A stretch of DNA of 64,000 nucleotides from Spirosoma validum (GTDB lineage: Bacteria; Bacteroidota; Bacteroidia; Cytophagales; Spirosomataceae): assembly GCF_014699035.1 (NCBI RefSeq), contig NZ_JACXAA010000007.1, positions 186,001-250,000 on the forward strand, read 5' to 3'. This document shows, piece after piece, positions 7,265 to 15,761 of the stretch. The first letter of the stretch is position 1, and every line of letters starts with the position of its first letter. The translations under genes and the position numbers were made by a program. Under the pieces are notes generated by a model that saw nothing but the letters and a program-made list of their open reading frames with translations, was not told the DNA's origin and did no database searches.

Positions 7265-7894
7265 TTACTTACGCACAATGACACCCCCGGCAATTCGACC
7301 ACCGCTGTTACCCGACGGATCGGTTTTTTGATCATCGACGCTGGCGTGAATAATAAGTGAAGAACCGTTGCCATCAAACAACGTAGTAGGGCCGTCACTT
7401 AGCGTTATTCGATTAGTAGTCGTTTCCAGACTACCCGTACCCTGGCTATCGACAATTAGATTGGGCAAATCGCCCGCATGTGTACCATCGGGATTCTCTA
7501 AGCCATGTTTCCGACTAGCTGGGTTGTAATGTTCTCCCGACGATGAGAAGGCAGGCGATGACTTAGGATCGGCAACACCCACTTCATGAAAATGAATACC
7601 ATGGATGCCGGCCGGTAAGCCTTTTACACTTACCTTGAGCGTAACCATACCCTTGCTGTCTTCAGTTAGTTCGGCTGTACCCACACTAGCTCCACTGGTA
7701 TTAACCAATGCAACTGTAGCCGAAGGCGTAGCCACGTCGTTATGATCGGCGCAACTAATAAGCAGGCTAGCACAGCCAAATGTCAGGCCAAATCCTAAAC
7801 GAATACATTGCCTACCAAACGAATTTGATTGCTGAATAGTTAGTTGACTTATGTCTGGCTGAGTTTTGCGTGAATTTAGAAGAGTTTTCAACAT
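7265..7894 (-). CDS. sodC: Cu/Zn superoxide dismutase, lipoprotein, lacking the disulfide cysteines
   Basis: 209 aa. An N-terminal hydrophobic segment with a lipobox-like end (ASLLISC) suggests export and lipid anchoring. The catalytic domain (about 60-209) has the Cu/Zn ligands in GIHFHEVG, GEHYNP, SRKHG, GTHAGDLPN and LIIHASVDD, and the active-site loop GNSGGRIAGG with the conserved Arg. It should convert superoxide to peroxide and oxygen in the envelope. The two cysteines that normally form the intramolecular disulfide are both replaced (SSPAFSSSGEH; GRIAGGVI), a paired loss consistent with a disulfide-free variant. Single gene with its own terminator. Confidence 0.9.
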   Translation of the reverse strand: MLKTLLNSRKTQPDISQLTIQQSNSFGRQCIRLGFGLTFGCASLLISCADHNDVATPSATVALVNTSGASVGTAELTEDSKGMVTLKVSVKGLPAGIHGIHFHEVGVADPKSSPAFSSSGEHYNPASRKHGLENPDGTHAGDLPNLIVDSQGTGSLETTTNRITLSDGPTTLFDGNGSSLIIHASVDDQKTDPSGNSGGRIAGGVIVRK

Positions 7895-8158
7895 ACAAAT
7901 GATATAAATTTAGTAGTTCGATAGGAAAAGTAGAAAGTGAAGAAATTTGTTTAGAACAGTTATATAAAATAGCTCCCTCCCAGACCAACTAACTCAGCTT
8001 TAATAAAAATGAGAACGACAGTTTCTCGAAGAATCTACCGTTTAGTTAATTTCTGATATTATATAAAATCAATTAGGTGACATAATAAAACCGGTAACGT
8101 CTAAAACGATAACTAATCATATTATTCCAGCAGCATATAACCGATAACAGATATAATA

Positions 8159-8350
8159 ATGCATACTATCCAGGATGTAATCGATAAAGCGAAAGAATAT
8201 TTAATTCAGGGAATAAGTCCGGACGAAGCTATCCGCAGAGCCATTAATACGATACCAAAGCCTGCTAGTAAGCGAAATTGGCTAGGTACACAAAAACCCG
8301 CTCATACTAGCGGGCTTCGAGTGGCTAAAATAACCGTAATACATAAATGA
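8159..8350 (+). CDS. Doubtful small ORF
   Basis: 63 aa beginning MHTIQDVIDKAKEYLIQGIS. The first 35 residues look like a plausible helical peptide, but the second half is antisense to the tRNA-Ser terminator and the ORF stops just before the tRNA end. Upstream, 7895-8158 is AT-rich and holds no other gene that I can see. It may be a real small protein or chance. Confidence 0.25.
   Translation: MHTIQDVIDKAKEYLIQGISPDEAIRRAINTIPKPASKRNWLGTQKPAHTSGLRVAKITVIHK
8291..8316 (-). terminator. Terminator of tRNA-Ser
   Basis: Minus strand: CCCGCT stem with AGCGGG and a TTTTT tract immediately after. It is about 35 nt downstream of the tRNA 3' end. Confidence 0.75.
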
Positions 8351-8351
8351 G

Positions 8352-8438
8352 CAGAGAGCGAGGGATTCGAACCCCCGGTACCCTTGCGAGTACTTCTGAT
8401 TTCGAATCAGACCCGTTCGACCACTCCGGCAGCTCTCT
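8352..8438 (-). tRNA. tRNA-Ser (CGA)
   Basis: 87 nt. Acceptor AGAGAGC pairs with GCTCTCT, with discriminator G. Anticodon stem TCTGA/TCAGA encloses loop TTCGAAA, giving anticodon CGA. A long variable arm (AGTACTCGCAAGGGTACC region), typical of a class II serine tRNA, and a T arm GGGGGTTCGAATCCC are present. CCA is not encoded. Confidence 0.95.
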
Positions 8439-8470
8439 ATAGTCGTTATACCCCGATCGAAATCGGAGTG

Positions 8471-8478
8471 CAAAGATG
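8471..8478 (-). promoter_or_regulatory. Possible -7 box of the tRNA-Ser promoter
   Basis: The minus strand reads CATCTTTG, one mismatch from the Bacteroidota TANNTTTG consensus, 33 nt before the tRNA 5' end. tRNA-Val has a perfect box at a similar distance. A clear -33 element was not found. Confidence 0.35.
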
Positions 8479-8524
8479 CACGTTTGTCGGTAAAAACGCA
8501 ATTACGTCTTTACAAAAGTTTGCC

Positions 8525-9649
8525 TTATTCACTCATCTCCCCACTAATCGACTGAGCCAGAAGCTTCCTCACGTTTATGGGGTCACGCTCATGCCCTAAT
8601 ACGACCATTAATTTAGTAATGGCGGCTTCGGTTGTGATGTCAGCTCCGCTCACGACACCAATCTGTTTAAGTTCTTTACTGGTCTGGTACTGCCCCTGCG
8701 TCACACGGCCGCCCTCACACTGCGATACGTTGAATAAAACGACGCCACGGTCAATAGCCTCTTTTAGGGTATCTAGAAACCAACTGTCGGTAGGCGCATT
8801 ACCCGCCCCAAAGGTTTCAATCACGACACCACGCAGGTTCGGAATGTTCACAATAGATTCGACCACGGGCTGAGTTATCCCCGGAAAAATCTTTAGAATC
8901 GTTACGTTCGGGTCTAGTTCGGTACGGATCGTAAGTTCCTGATTGGGTTGATACGGCTGAATGAACGGGCGGTTGTAGTAGATACTAACCCCAGCATTGG
9001 CCAGATTCGGATAATTTTCAGAGGAGAAGGCGTTAAACTGCACGCTCTCCCGCTTGGTAGAACGATTACCACGTAGCAATAACGAATTAAAATACACGCA
9101 CACTTCCGATACGACGGGTTGCACACTTTTTTGAGCATTGGTGTCAGTCGATTCCACGGCGGCCGATTCCACGGCGGCCGCGATTTCAAGGGCAGTGACG
9201 AAATTTTCGCGGGCATCACTACGGGCTACCCCAATTGGTAACTGTGCGCCTGTCAGAATAACGGGTTTGTTCAGGCCCACCAGCATAAAACTCAGCGCCG
9301 ACGCCGTATACGCCATGGTATCAGTGCCGTGGAGAATGACGAAACTGTCGTACTGATCATAATACTGCTGAATGATTTGCGCCAGTTCGACCCAAACCGA
9401 TGGCTTCATGTTCGATGAGTCGATAATATCGTCCAGTGTTAGAAGAGTAATCTCGAAATCAAGACGATTGAGTTCAGGCAGGCGATCCAATACGCGCTCA
9501 AAATCGAAAGGAACAAGCTGGCCTGTTTTCTGGGGACCAGCAGTACGGTCATAAACCATACCGAACGTACCACCGGTATAAATCACCAGCACCGACGCAC
9601 GCGGTTGGGCAAAAGAATTCGGGTTAACTCGAACGGTTTTATAGGGCAC
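8525..9649 (-). CDS. ansA: Type I (cytoplasmic) L-asparaginase
   Basis: 374 aa; GTG start at 9649, the only reasonable start. Hydrolyses L-asparagine to aspartate and ammonia. The N-terminal active-site motif IYTGGTFGM (nucleophile Thr about residue 25) and the second motif LHGTDTMAYTASALSFML are present, followed by the C-terminal domain (VVIETFGAGNAPTD, VVSGADITTEAAITK). No signal peptide. Residues about 157-167 carry a tandem duplication (AAVESAAVES) encoded by a perfect 2 x 15-bp repeat at 9151-9180. A heptamer repeat lies directly upstream. Convergent or coupled partners are not obvious. Confidence 0.95.
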   Translation of the reverse strand: MPYKTVRVNPNSFAQPRASVLVIYTGGTFGMVYDRTAGPQKTGQLVPFDFERVLDRLPELNRLDFEITLLTLDDIIDSSNMKPSVWVELAQIIQQYYDQYDSFVILHGTDTMAYTASALSFMLVGLNKPVILTGAQLPIGVARSDARENFVTALEIAAAVESAAVESTDTNAQKSVQPVVSEVCVYFNSLLLRGNRSTKRESVQFNAFSSENYPNLANAGVSIYYNRPFIQPYQPNQELTIRTELDPNVTILKIFPGITQPVVESIVNIPNLRGVVIETFGAGNAPTDSWFLDTLKEAIDRGVVLFNVSQCEGGRVTQGQYQTSKELKQIGVVSGADITTEAAITKLMVVLGHERDPINVRKLLAQSISGEMSE

Positions 9650-9650
9650 T

Positions 9651-9687
<37 letters not shown>

Positions 9688-9711
9688 ACTACAAAAACAA
9701 GTTATTGCTCA

Positions 9712-10518
9712 TTATTCAGGCAGTAGGTTCGTATACAGCGCTGGCAATAACGATAGGGCATTGGCAGTGGTGTGCCGCGCTACATCGTCGATGCTGATTT
9801 GTTTAAGATCGGCGATACGTTGGGCAATAAGTCGTATGTAAGCCGGTTCGTTTCGTTTACCCCGGTGCGGCACGGGAGCCAGATACGGCGCATCGGTTTC
9901 AAGAACCAGATGTTCCAGTCCCACATGCGGGATCACTTTATCTAACCCCCCGTTTTTGAACGTACTCACTCCACCAATCCCTACCTTGAAACCCAGGTCA
10001 ATGGCTCGATTGGCTTCATCAAGCGTTCCGACGAAGCAGTGGAAAATACCGGTCAAGCCCGGAAAGGCGAGTTTTTCGATCAAATCAACGGCTTCTGCGA
10101 ACGCGTTACGTTCGTGACCTGAGCGTGTGTGCATCGAAACGGGCAGTTTTTGTTCGGCAGCCCAGCGCAACTGCGTCTCGAAAGCCACGAACTGCTGTTC
10201 GACATAGGTCATGTCCCAGTAAAAATCCAGGCCGATTTCACCAACAGCCATAACTGCATTACGATTCAAAGCATCTTCAACAGCTAACAGCTCCTCCTCA
10301 AATGTCTCGTTAACGTAGCCAGGATGTAATCCCATCATGGGTAGGCAACGATCCGGGTACTGGTCAGCGAGAGCCATCATACCGGCTATTGTTTCGCGAG
10401 CACAATTCGGCATCCAGATTTGGCTGATCTGTTGTTTGTCAGCCTGTTCGAGCATCGCGATTCGGTCGTCCTCAAACTGGGGATCGTAAATATGGGCGTG
10501 GGTATCGATTAGGGTCAT
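9712..10518 (-). CDS. tatD: TatD-family metal-dependent hydrolase
   Basis: 268 aa from the ATG at 10518 (MTLIDTHAHIYD); an upstream ATG at 10584 would read through the hairpin repeat and is unlikely. TatD-type TIM-barrel DNase: the HxH metal site in DTHAHIYD, the Glu in VGEIGLDFYWD, His in MHTRSGHE and IFHCF, and the terminal DAPYLAP motif are present. Likely a cytoplasmic 3'-5' exonuclease. Downstream of the GT2 gene, separated by a 75-bp perfect hairpin. Confidence 0.93.
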   Translation of the reverse strand: MTLIDTHAHIYDPQFEDDRIAMLEQADKQQISQIWMPNCARETIAGMMALADQYPDRCLPMMGLHPGYVNETFEEELLAVEDALNRNAVMAVGEIGLDFYWDMTYVEQQFVAFETQLRWAAEQKLPVSMHTRSGHERNAFAEAVDLIEKLAFPGLTGIFHCFVGTLDEANRAIDLGFKVGIGGVSTFKNGGLDKVIPHVGLEHLVLETDAPYLAPVPHRGKRNEPAYIRLIAQRIADLKQISIDDVARHTTANALSLLPALYTNLLPE

Positions 10519-10530
10519 ATCCGTATAGGA

Positions 10531-10605
10531 GTGAAGAATGAAGAGTGAAAAGTGAAGAATAGGCTGACGCAAAATATTCTTCACTTTTCACTCTTCATTC
10601 TTCAC
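10531..10605. repeat. 75-bp perfect inverted repeat
   Basis: Arms of 30 nt (10531-10560 and 10576-10605) are exact reverse complements around a 15-nt loop. Each arm is itself quasi-periodic (GTGAAGAAT, GAAGAGTGAA units). The distal arm touches the GT2 stop codon. Without a clear T-tract it is not an ordinary terminator; it resembles other purine-rich hairpins in this window (27108, 28045). Confidence 0.9.
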
Positions 10606-11612
10606 TAGTTATATTTTCTTCCTTTCCACTCGATCGGTGTTGGCAGGAGGTAAAAAAGCACCGCCAGTGGGCCGATGATAAGCTGGTAAATTTCAAAAGG
10701 CAACACATACGGTAACAAGCTGGTTCGGCGCAATCGGCCTAATCCAAAGGAAATTACGGTCGTCTGAACGAATAGTTTCACTACGTATAAGCTTACTGCC
10801 AAGACCGGATAAAACCAGCCGAGCAGGATCAGCAGTGGTCCAGCCAGATATTGTCCATAGAGCGAAACAACCATCCAGACAGGCAAATCTGTCGCTCCCC
10901 GCATCCATCGTTTTCGCTGATGCAAAAACTGCCGGAACGTATCAACAGGCTTTGTCTGGGCCAGTACCTGTTCATTCAGCAGGTTTCGGAAACCGTATCG
11001 TTTTTTTACAACGGCCTGGAACAGGGCATAATCTTCTACCACCGAAAATGGCAATGATTCGTACCCGCCAACGGCATCGTAAGCGGCACGACTCACAGCC
11101 ATGTTGTTGCCCATAGCTGTAACGGGGATACCCATACTGCTGACTAAATGGGTTAACGTCAGATTATATAGCCAGTCAATCGTCTGGAGTTTGTGGAACA
11201 AAGCTGGGCCTTCGGGCAGCGTAACACCTGTTACAACACCAACTTTTTGGGTGAGGTGTCGGCTTATTTCGGTAAGCCAGTTGGGCGAAACCTGCGTGTC
11301 GGCATCCGTAAAAAAAAGGGAATGGCCCCGGGCGTGCTTAACTAACTGCGCCAGCACATTGGCCTTTCCGCGTAAACCTGTAATGGCGTCGGAAATATTG
11401 ATTAATCGATAGTTAGGCTTATCAGCGATAAAGTCAGTAACAACAGCCTGAGTCTGGTCAGACGATTGATCATTACCGATCAGCACTTCTACAGCGTCGA
11501 GAGGAACGTAGTGGAGCTGAGAAATAGCCTGTAGGCAAGCCATAATGTTCGTTTCTTCGTTACGAGCCGCAATCAGAATGCTAATACTAGGCGAACGGTC
11601 AGTAACCAGCAT
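10605..11612 (-). CDS. Membrane family 2 glycosyltransferase
   Basis: 335 aa from the ATG at 11612 (MLVTDRSPSISILIAARNEE), overlapping the deacetylase stop by 14 bp. GT-A fold: ISILIAARNEE nucleotide-binding strand, FTDADTQ (DxD-type) and the processive-type HQRKRWMRG (QxxRW) motif near residue 230. Two to three C-terminal membrane spans follow. Such enzymes add sugars from nucleotide-sugar donors to lipid or polysaccharide at the inner membrane. It sits in a run with a NodB deacetylase, a second GT2 and a YbhN-like protein, suggesting one glycan or glycolipid pathway. Specific product unknown. Confidence 0.85.
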   Translation of the reverse strand: MLVTDRSPSISILIAARNEETNIMACLQAISQLHYVPLDAVEVLIGNDQSSDQTQAVVTDFIADKPNYRLINISDAITGLRGKANVLAQLVKHARGHSLFFTDADTQVSPNWLTEISRHLTQKVGVVTGVTLPEGPALFHKLQTIDWLYNLTLTHLVSSMGIPVTAMGNNMAVSRAAYDAVGGYESLPFSVVEDYALFQAVVKKRYGFRNLLNEQVLAQTKPVDTFRQFLHQRKRWMRGATDLPVWMVVSLYGQYLAGPLLILLGWFYPVLAVSLYVVKLFVQTTVISFGLGRLRRTSLLPYVLPFEIYQLIIGPLAVLFYLLPTPIEWKGRKYN

Positions 11613-12246
11613 AAATAGGCTGCGGAACGGCACGGAACGAGTAGCCACGTGCAGCAAAGTGAGCCAACATCCGAGGCAGCACGTAGCGCATCGTTGGCCA
11701 GGCTTTCACACTGTCGTGAAAAACAACGATCGAACCCGGTTTGGTATAATGAATCGTTTTGCGAAGACACACGTTGGGTGCTAGACGACGGTCAAAATCA
11801 CCGGTCAGTACGTCCCACATCACAATCGAATACTCTTCGATCACTTCGGCCACCTGCGATTTTTTTATCCGGCCATAAGGCGGTCGAAACAAAGCCGTTT
11901 CAACGCCCAATTGCTCTTGGCATTTTTGGATATTTTCCAGATAGACCTCATCATCGGTTTTCCAGCCGTTGAGGTGATTAAACGTATGATTACCCACCAT
12001 GTGGCCCGCTTCAAGCACCTGATACAGTACTTCCCGATGTTTGCGAACGTTATCGCCGATGCAGAAGAATGTAGCCTGAGCCGCAAATTTATCCAATTGC
12101 TCCAGCACAAATTCCGTTACGTCCGGAATTGGACCATCATCGAAGGTCAGGTAAATCGTTGGCTCGACCTCATCGTCAATCTTCCACCAGAACTCAGGAT
12201 AGACCGTTCGGAGCAAAAAATTCGATTTATGGAGAAAGAAAGACAC
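11599..12246 (-). CDS. NodB-type polysaccharide deacetylase
   Basis: 215 aa. Carbohydrate esterase family 4 motifs in order: TFDDGP (catalytic Asp and metal Asp), GNHTFNHL (metal His pair), RPPYGR, DVLTGDFD and VFHDS. No strong signal peptide, so it may act at or inside the membrane on an acetylated amino-sugar glycan. Overlaps the following GT2 gene by 14 bp, implying coupled expression and a shared substrate. Confidence 0.92.
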   Translation of the reverse strand: MSFFLHKSNFLLRTVYPEFWWKIDDEVEPTIYLTFDDGPIPDVTEFVLEQLDKFAAQATFFCIGDNVRKHREVLYQVLEAGHMVGNHTFNHLNGWKTDDEVYLENIQKCQEQLGVETALFRPPYGRIKKSQVAEVIEEYSIVMWDVLTGDFDRRLAPNVCLRKTIHYTKPGSIVVFHDSVKAWPTMRYVLPRMLAHFAARGYSFRAVPQPIYAGY

Positions 12247-12322
12247 TAAAGCCTATGGTTTATAATTTGTAGTTTACAGGGTCATAATTTAAAAAACTAT
12301 GAAGAGCAAACCACAAACAGGG

Positions 12323-13444
12323 TTAACGTAACGTTCGTCCTTTCCAGACATACCCTTTTCCCTGAGCCACCAGCCCGAAGAAAAGAACATAGATCGGGTA
12401 GATCAACTGTGTCAGCGGAATAATCCCCACCGACGATTTTTTTTGTAAAAAAACAAGAACTTGTCGTAAAAACAAAAACTCAGGAATTGCTTTTAGCCCT
12501 ATAACGACCAGAGTAACGTTTCCGTTTAAAAAACCGAGCCACCAGCCCCAAACAGCTATCACAGGGGCCGCATTACTCAGAAAAACAAACACCGCCAGCA
12601 ACGAAGGCAGTATGCTGTTGTAAGCCCGCCACTTACTGGCCCAGCGTTTGCGCTGATTGTAAAACGCACGCCACGAATGATGCGGCTGCGTCCGGACAAT
12701 CGCGTCTGGGTTTTTCAGAAACTGAACGCCGTAAGGATATCGGTCCGCAATTTTGTGCATCAGGAACTCATCATCGCCCGAGGCTAAGTGATCAACGCCC
12801 GCAAAACCGCCCACTTCGGCAAATACTTCGTTTACGTAACAAAGATTGGCACCGTTGCACATGGTCGGAAAACCGAGCGTCATCGTACAGGCTCCCGTAC
12901 CGATCAGGCTGGAAAACTCCACTATTTGCAACGAGTCAAAAATTGTCTGTTCGGTTGTAAAGGTTACGGGACCCGATATCAATTTTGCCCCAGTTTGTAC
13001 GTGACACGTAGCAAACGCAGTCAGCCAGCCCGGCCCAACGCGACAATCGCCATCCGTTGTCAGAATAAGATCGCCCGTCGCCAGTGCGATGCTCTGGGTA
13101 ATCGCCCGCTTTTTTGGGGAAGCGGTATGTTCATTGGATAAGGGCAAAGGGCGGAGGGCATAAGGGGCTCGCGGGACGTATTGCTGAACAATGGACAACG
13201 TAGCGTCGGTAGATGAATCGTCGGCAACGATTACCTCGAAATTCGGGTAGGTCTGCTGGCTAAGATCGTCCAGCAATTGACTAATCGTATTAGCTTCGTT
13301 CCGCACGGGAATCACTACCGTAATACGTGGACCATTGGGTACCGTTTTGGTTGTTTGCACGGTTGGCAATCGCAGCCAGGTAACCCAGAGCGTCAGGGTA
13401 AAAAGTGCGTAGAGCAGGCTAACTACCAGCAGAAAAATCGTCAT
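12323..13444 (-). CDS. Membrane family 2 glycosyltransferase
   Basis: 373 aa from the ATG at 13444, which overlaps the flippase-like stop as ATGA. N-terminal membrane span (MTIFLLVVSLLYALFTLTLW), then GT2 domain: ITVVIPVRNEA, ADDSSTD, TTDGDCRVG, the acceptor region SGDDEF and the NQRKRWASKW (QxxRW) motif. Two or three membrane spans at the C-terminus. Partner of the neighbouring GT2 and the YbhN-like protein in what is probably a glycolipid or surface glycan pathway. Confidence 0.87.
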   Translation of the reverse strand: MTIFLLVVSLLYALFTLTLWVTWLRLPTVQTTKTVPNGPRITVVIPVRNEANTISQLLDDLSQQTYPNFEVIVADDSSTDATLSIVQQYVPRAPYALRPLPLSNEHTASPKKRAITQSIALATGDLILTTDGDCRVGPGWLTAFATCHVQTGAKLISGPVTFTTEQTIFDSLQIVEFSSLIGTGACTMTLGFPTMCNGANLCYVNEVFAEVGGFAGVDHLASGDDEFLMHKIADRYPYGVQFLKNPDAIVRTQPHHSWRAFYNQRKRWASKWRAYNSILPSLLAVFVFLSNAAPVIAVWGWWLGFLNGNVTLVVIGLKAIPEFLFLRQVLVFLQKKSSVGIIPLTQLIYPIYVLFFGLVAQGKGYVWKGRTLR

Positions 13445-14466
13445 TCGGTTGTTAGTTTCAGTTTCCAGACCCAAATTAGTCCTACCAGCACCGGCGTCAG
13501 AACATTAGCGACCCAGAGGGTCAACGTAGCCGTTAGCAGCACCGACGTTGAAACGGTATCATTGGTTTGCGAAAACGGTTCAAATACCCACAATGAAGCG
13601 GCTTCCCGAACGCCGAGATCACTCAGCAGATTGAAGGCGGGGGTAATTGTTTTCACCAAGAACACCAGACCAATGCTGGAGGCAGAGAGCCCCGCCGAAA
13701 GGTGTATGCCTACCAACCGCATGACTAAATAAAACTGTACCGAGAAAACGACGTAACGTAACGCAGCCACACCTAAAGCCTGGGCAATTTCACGATCTGA
13801 ATACAACCCCGCTACGTTCCAGTAGTCAGTGAAACGACGTAGCCCGGGTCGCTTTTCGAGCCAACGAACCAGTCGCTGACGTGTCAGCCCAAACACAATG
13901 CCACCCGCGGATAAAGCCACGAGTATAACCAGCAGCCACTGCCCGGCTATGTTGTTACGTATTGGCACAACCGTTATGTGATGTGCCCATGCCACGGCTC
14001 CAAACACTAATGCTACGTAGAATTGCATTCCGCCCGACACTAACGAAGCCCCCACGGCCTCGGCTCGATGCGTACGTAACGAAAGTACGCGTCCAGCGGT
14101 ATCACCCAGCAGGGCGGGTAACGCAAACCCCAACGCAACACCCGCTAAGACGCCTTTGTACGCCTGCCAGTAGGTCGACTTTTCAATTCGTTGCAGTAAG
14201 ATCTGCCATTTCAGCGCTTCAAAGCCCCAGTTGACGGGTGTGAGTAAAAATAATCCGGCGGCCCATTGTTCGGGATGTTCGACGGCTGTAATCTGTTCGC
14301 GCACAAGGGTCCAATCGAACGGTTGTTGTTGCAGCACATACCCGATGTAGATCAGGAGTCCAGCAAAAACAGCGGTTTTTAGCCAAAAAGTGAATTTTTT
14401 ACCTGGTTTCAGCGACAAAACAGAGGAGAAAACGTTACTTTGCAAAGAGTACAACACCCCAATCAT
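13441..14466 (-). CDS. YbhN-like (UPF0104) multispan membrane protein
   Basis: About 341 aa with seven or eight hydrophobic segments and the pattern of the lysylphosphatidylglycerol-synthase-type membrane domain (LFLLTPVNWGFEALKWQILL; LPALLGDTAGR). Members are implicated in lipid or glycolipid flipping. The ATG at 14466 overlaps the ruvC ATG on the opposite strand in a shared CATG; a TTG at 14418, giving LSLKPGKKF, is a credible alternative that leaves room for promoters. ATGA overlap with the following GT2. Start uncertain. Confidence 0.75.
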   Translation of the reverse strand: MIGVLYSLQSNVFSSVLSLKPGKKFTFWLKTAVFAGLLIYIGYVLQQQPFDWTLVREQITAVEHPEQWAAGLFLLTPVNWGFEALKWQILLQRIEKSTYWQAYKGVLAGVALGFALPALLGDTAGRVLSLRTHRAEAVGASLVSGGMQFYVALVFGAVAWAHHITVVPIRNNIAGQWLLVILVALSAGGIVFGLTRQRLVRWLEKRPGLRRFTDYWNVAGLYSDREIAQALGVAALRYVVFSVQFYLVMRLVGIHLSAGLSASSIGLVFLVKTITPAFNLLSDLGVREAASLWVFEPFSQTNDTVSTSVLLTATLTLWVANVLTPVLVGLIWVWKLKLTTE

Positions 14467-15055
14467 GATTATCACGCCCAAATCCACCGACATTACCAAA
14501 GAGAAAATCATTCTCGGCGTAGACCCCGGTACGCAAATTGCCGGTTACGGTATCATCTCGGTGAAAGCAGGCGCCATGACCATGATTCAGTACGGCGTCG
14601 TTCAGTTGAGCAAATATACGACCTACCAACTGAAGCTCCAGAAACTCTACGAAACCATCCTGCGGCTGATCGACGAATACCATCCCGATGAGATGGCTAT
14701 CGAAGATCCGTTTTTTGGAAAGAACGTTCAGGCCATGCTCAAGTTGGGCCGGGCGCAGGGCGTTGTGATGGCAGCTGCATTGTCGCGCAATATTCCGATT
14801 GTGGAGTACGCCCCCCGGCGGATCAAGCAATCGGTAACGGGCAACGGAAATGCAACCAAGGATCAGGTGTCGCACATGGTCAGTCATTTGCTGAAAGAAG
14901 ACTTGGACCCCAAATTTTTCGACGCTACCGATGCGTTGGCCATTGCCGTTTGCCACCACTTTCACGAAAATGCCTTACCGGTTGCTCCCGGTAAAAAGAA
15001 CAAAAAAGGAGCCTGGGGTGCGTTTGTGAGTGAGAATACCGGCCGGGTGATGTAA
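14465..15055 (+). CDS. ruvC: Crossover junction endodeoxyribonuclease RuvC
   Basis: 196 aa from the ATG at 14465. Resolves Holliday junctions in homologous recombination with RuvAB. All catalytic acids are visible: D20 (GVDPGT), E80 (AIEDPFFG), D153 and D156 (DATDALAIAVCHH). Lys/Arg-rich DNA contact region APRRIKQSVTGNGNATKDQV present. A longer N-terminus back to 14390 is unlikely. The two-component pair starts 10 bp later, so ruvC may lead a three-gene transcript. Confidence 0.96.
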   Translation: MIITPKSTDITKEKIILGVDPGTQIAGYGIISVKAGAMTMIQYGVVQLSKYTTYQLKLQKLYETILRLIDEYHPDEMAIEDPFFGKNVQAMLKLGRAQGVVMAAALSRNIPIVEYAPRRIKQSVTGNGNATKDQVSHMVSHLLKEDLDPKFFDATDALAIAVCHHFHENALPVAPGKKNKKGAWGAFVSENTGRVM

Positions 15056-15065
15056 CCTTCTGTGT

Positions 15066-15761
15066 ATGACTAACAGCTCCAGGCCCCATCTTCTGGTCGT
15101 TGAAGACGAAATTAAAGTCGCTACGTTTATTAAAAAGGGCCTGGAAACGCAGGGATATTCGGCTGACGTAGCGCACGATGGCCGCCAGGGGAAACAGATG
15201 CTCAATACGAATGAGTATGATCTGGCGATCCTGGACGTTAATCTTCCTTTTGTCAGTGGGTTAGAGCTAGCGCAGTATATCCGTAGCCGCAACAAACCCA
15301 TCCCGATTCTGATGCTAACGGCATTGGATACGACCATCGATAAGTTGCTGGGATTTGAAGCGGGTGCTGATGATTATTTGGTAAAACCCTTTGAGTTTCT
15401 GGAACTGCTGGCTCGGGTGCGGGCCCTGCTACGTCGGATCGCTCCGCCCGAAGAAGTCGACCGGGTATTGCGCGTGGCCGACCTGGAACTGGATCGTGAT
15501 GAGCGCGTCGCCCGGCGCATGGGCAAAACCATCGATTTAACCGCCCGCGAATTTGCTCTGCTCGAATACCTCATGCGAAACGCCGGACGGGTTGTGTCAC
15601 GCGTGGATATAGCCGAACAGGTCTGGGACGTTGGCTTCGACACAGGCACGAACGTAATCGACGTGTATATCAGCTATTTACGAACAAAAATAGATAAAGA
15701 TGCGCCCGTTAAGCTTATTCACACGCTGGTCGGCATGGGTTATGTTTTGAAAGAAAAATGA
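15066..15761 (+). CDS. OmpR-family response regulator
   Basis: 231 aa. Receiver (about 8-120): EDE acidic pocket, phospho-Asp in LAILDVNLP, the Thr of LMLTAL and Lys in YLVKPFEF. DNA-binding winged helix (about 135-230): LTAREFALLEYLMRNAGRVV and the recognition helix region NVIDVYISYLRTKID. Stop overlaps the kinase start (ATGA at 15758). Similar in build to CusR/ArlR-type regulators; signal and targets unknown. Confidence 0.95.
   Translation: MTNSSRPHLLVVEDEIKVATFIKKGLETQGYSADVAHDGRQGKQMLNTNEYDLAILDVNLPFVSGLELAQYIRSRNKPIPILMLTALDTTIDKLLGFEAGADDYLVKPFEFLELLARVRALLRRIAPPEEVDRVLRVADLELDRDERVARRMGKTIDLTAREFALLEYLMRNAGRVVSRVDIAEQVWDVGFDTGTNVIDVYISYLRTKIDKDAPVKLIHTLVGMGYVLKEK

Noticed and set aside
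10584-10584. Earlier start of the TatD gene
   Set aside because: The extra residues come from the hairpin repeat; the conserved protein starts at 10518.
14435-14965. 176-aa minus-strand ORF
   Set aside because: Antisense to ruvC, which has all catalytic residues.
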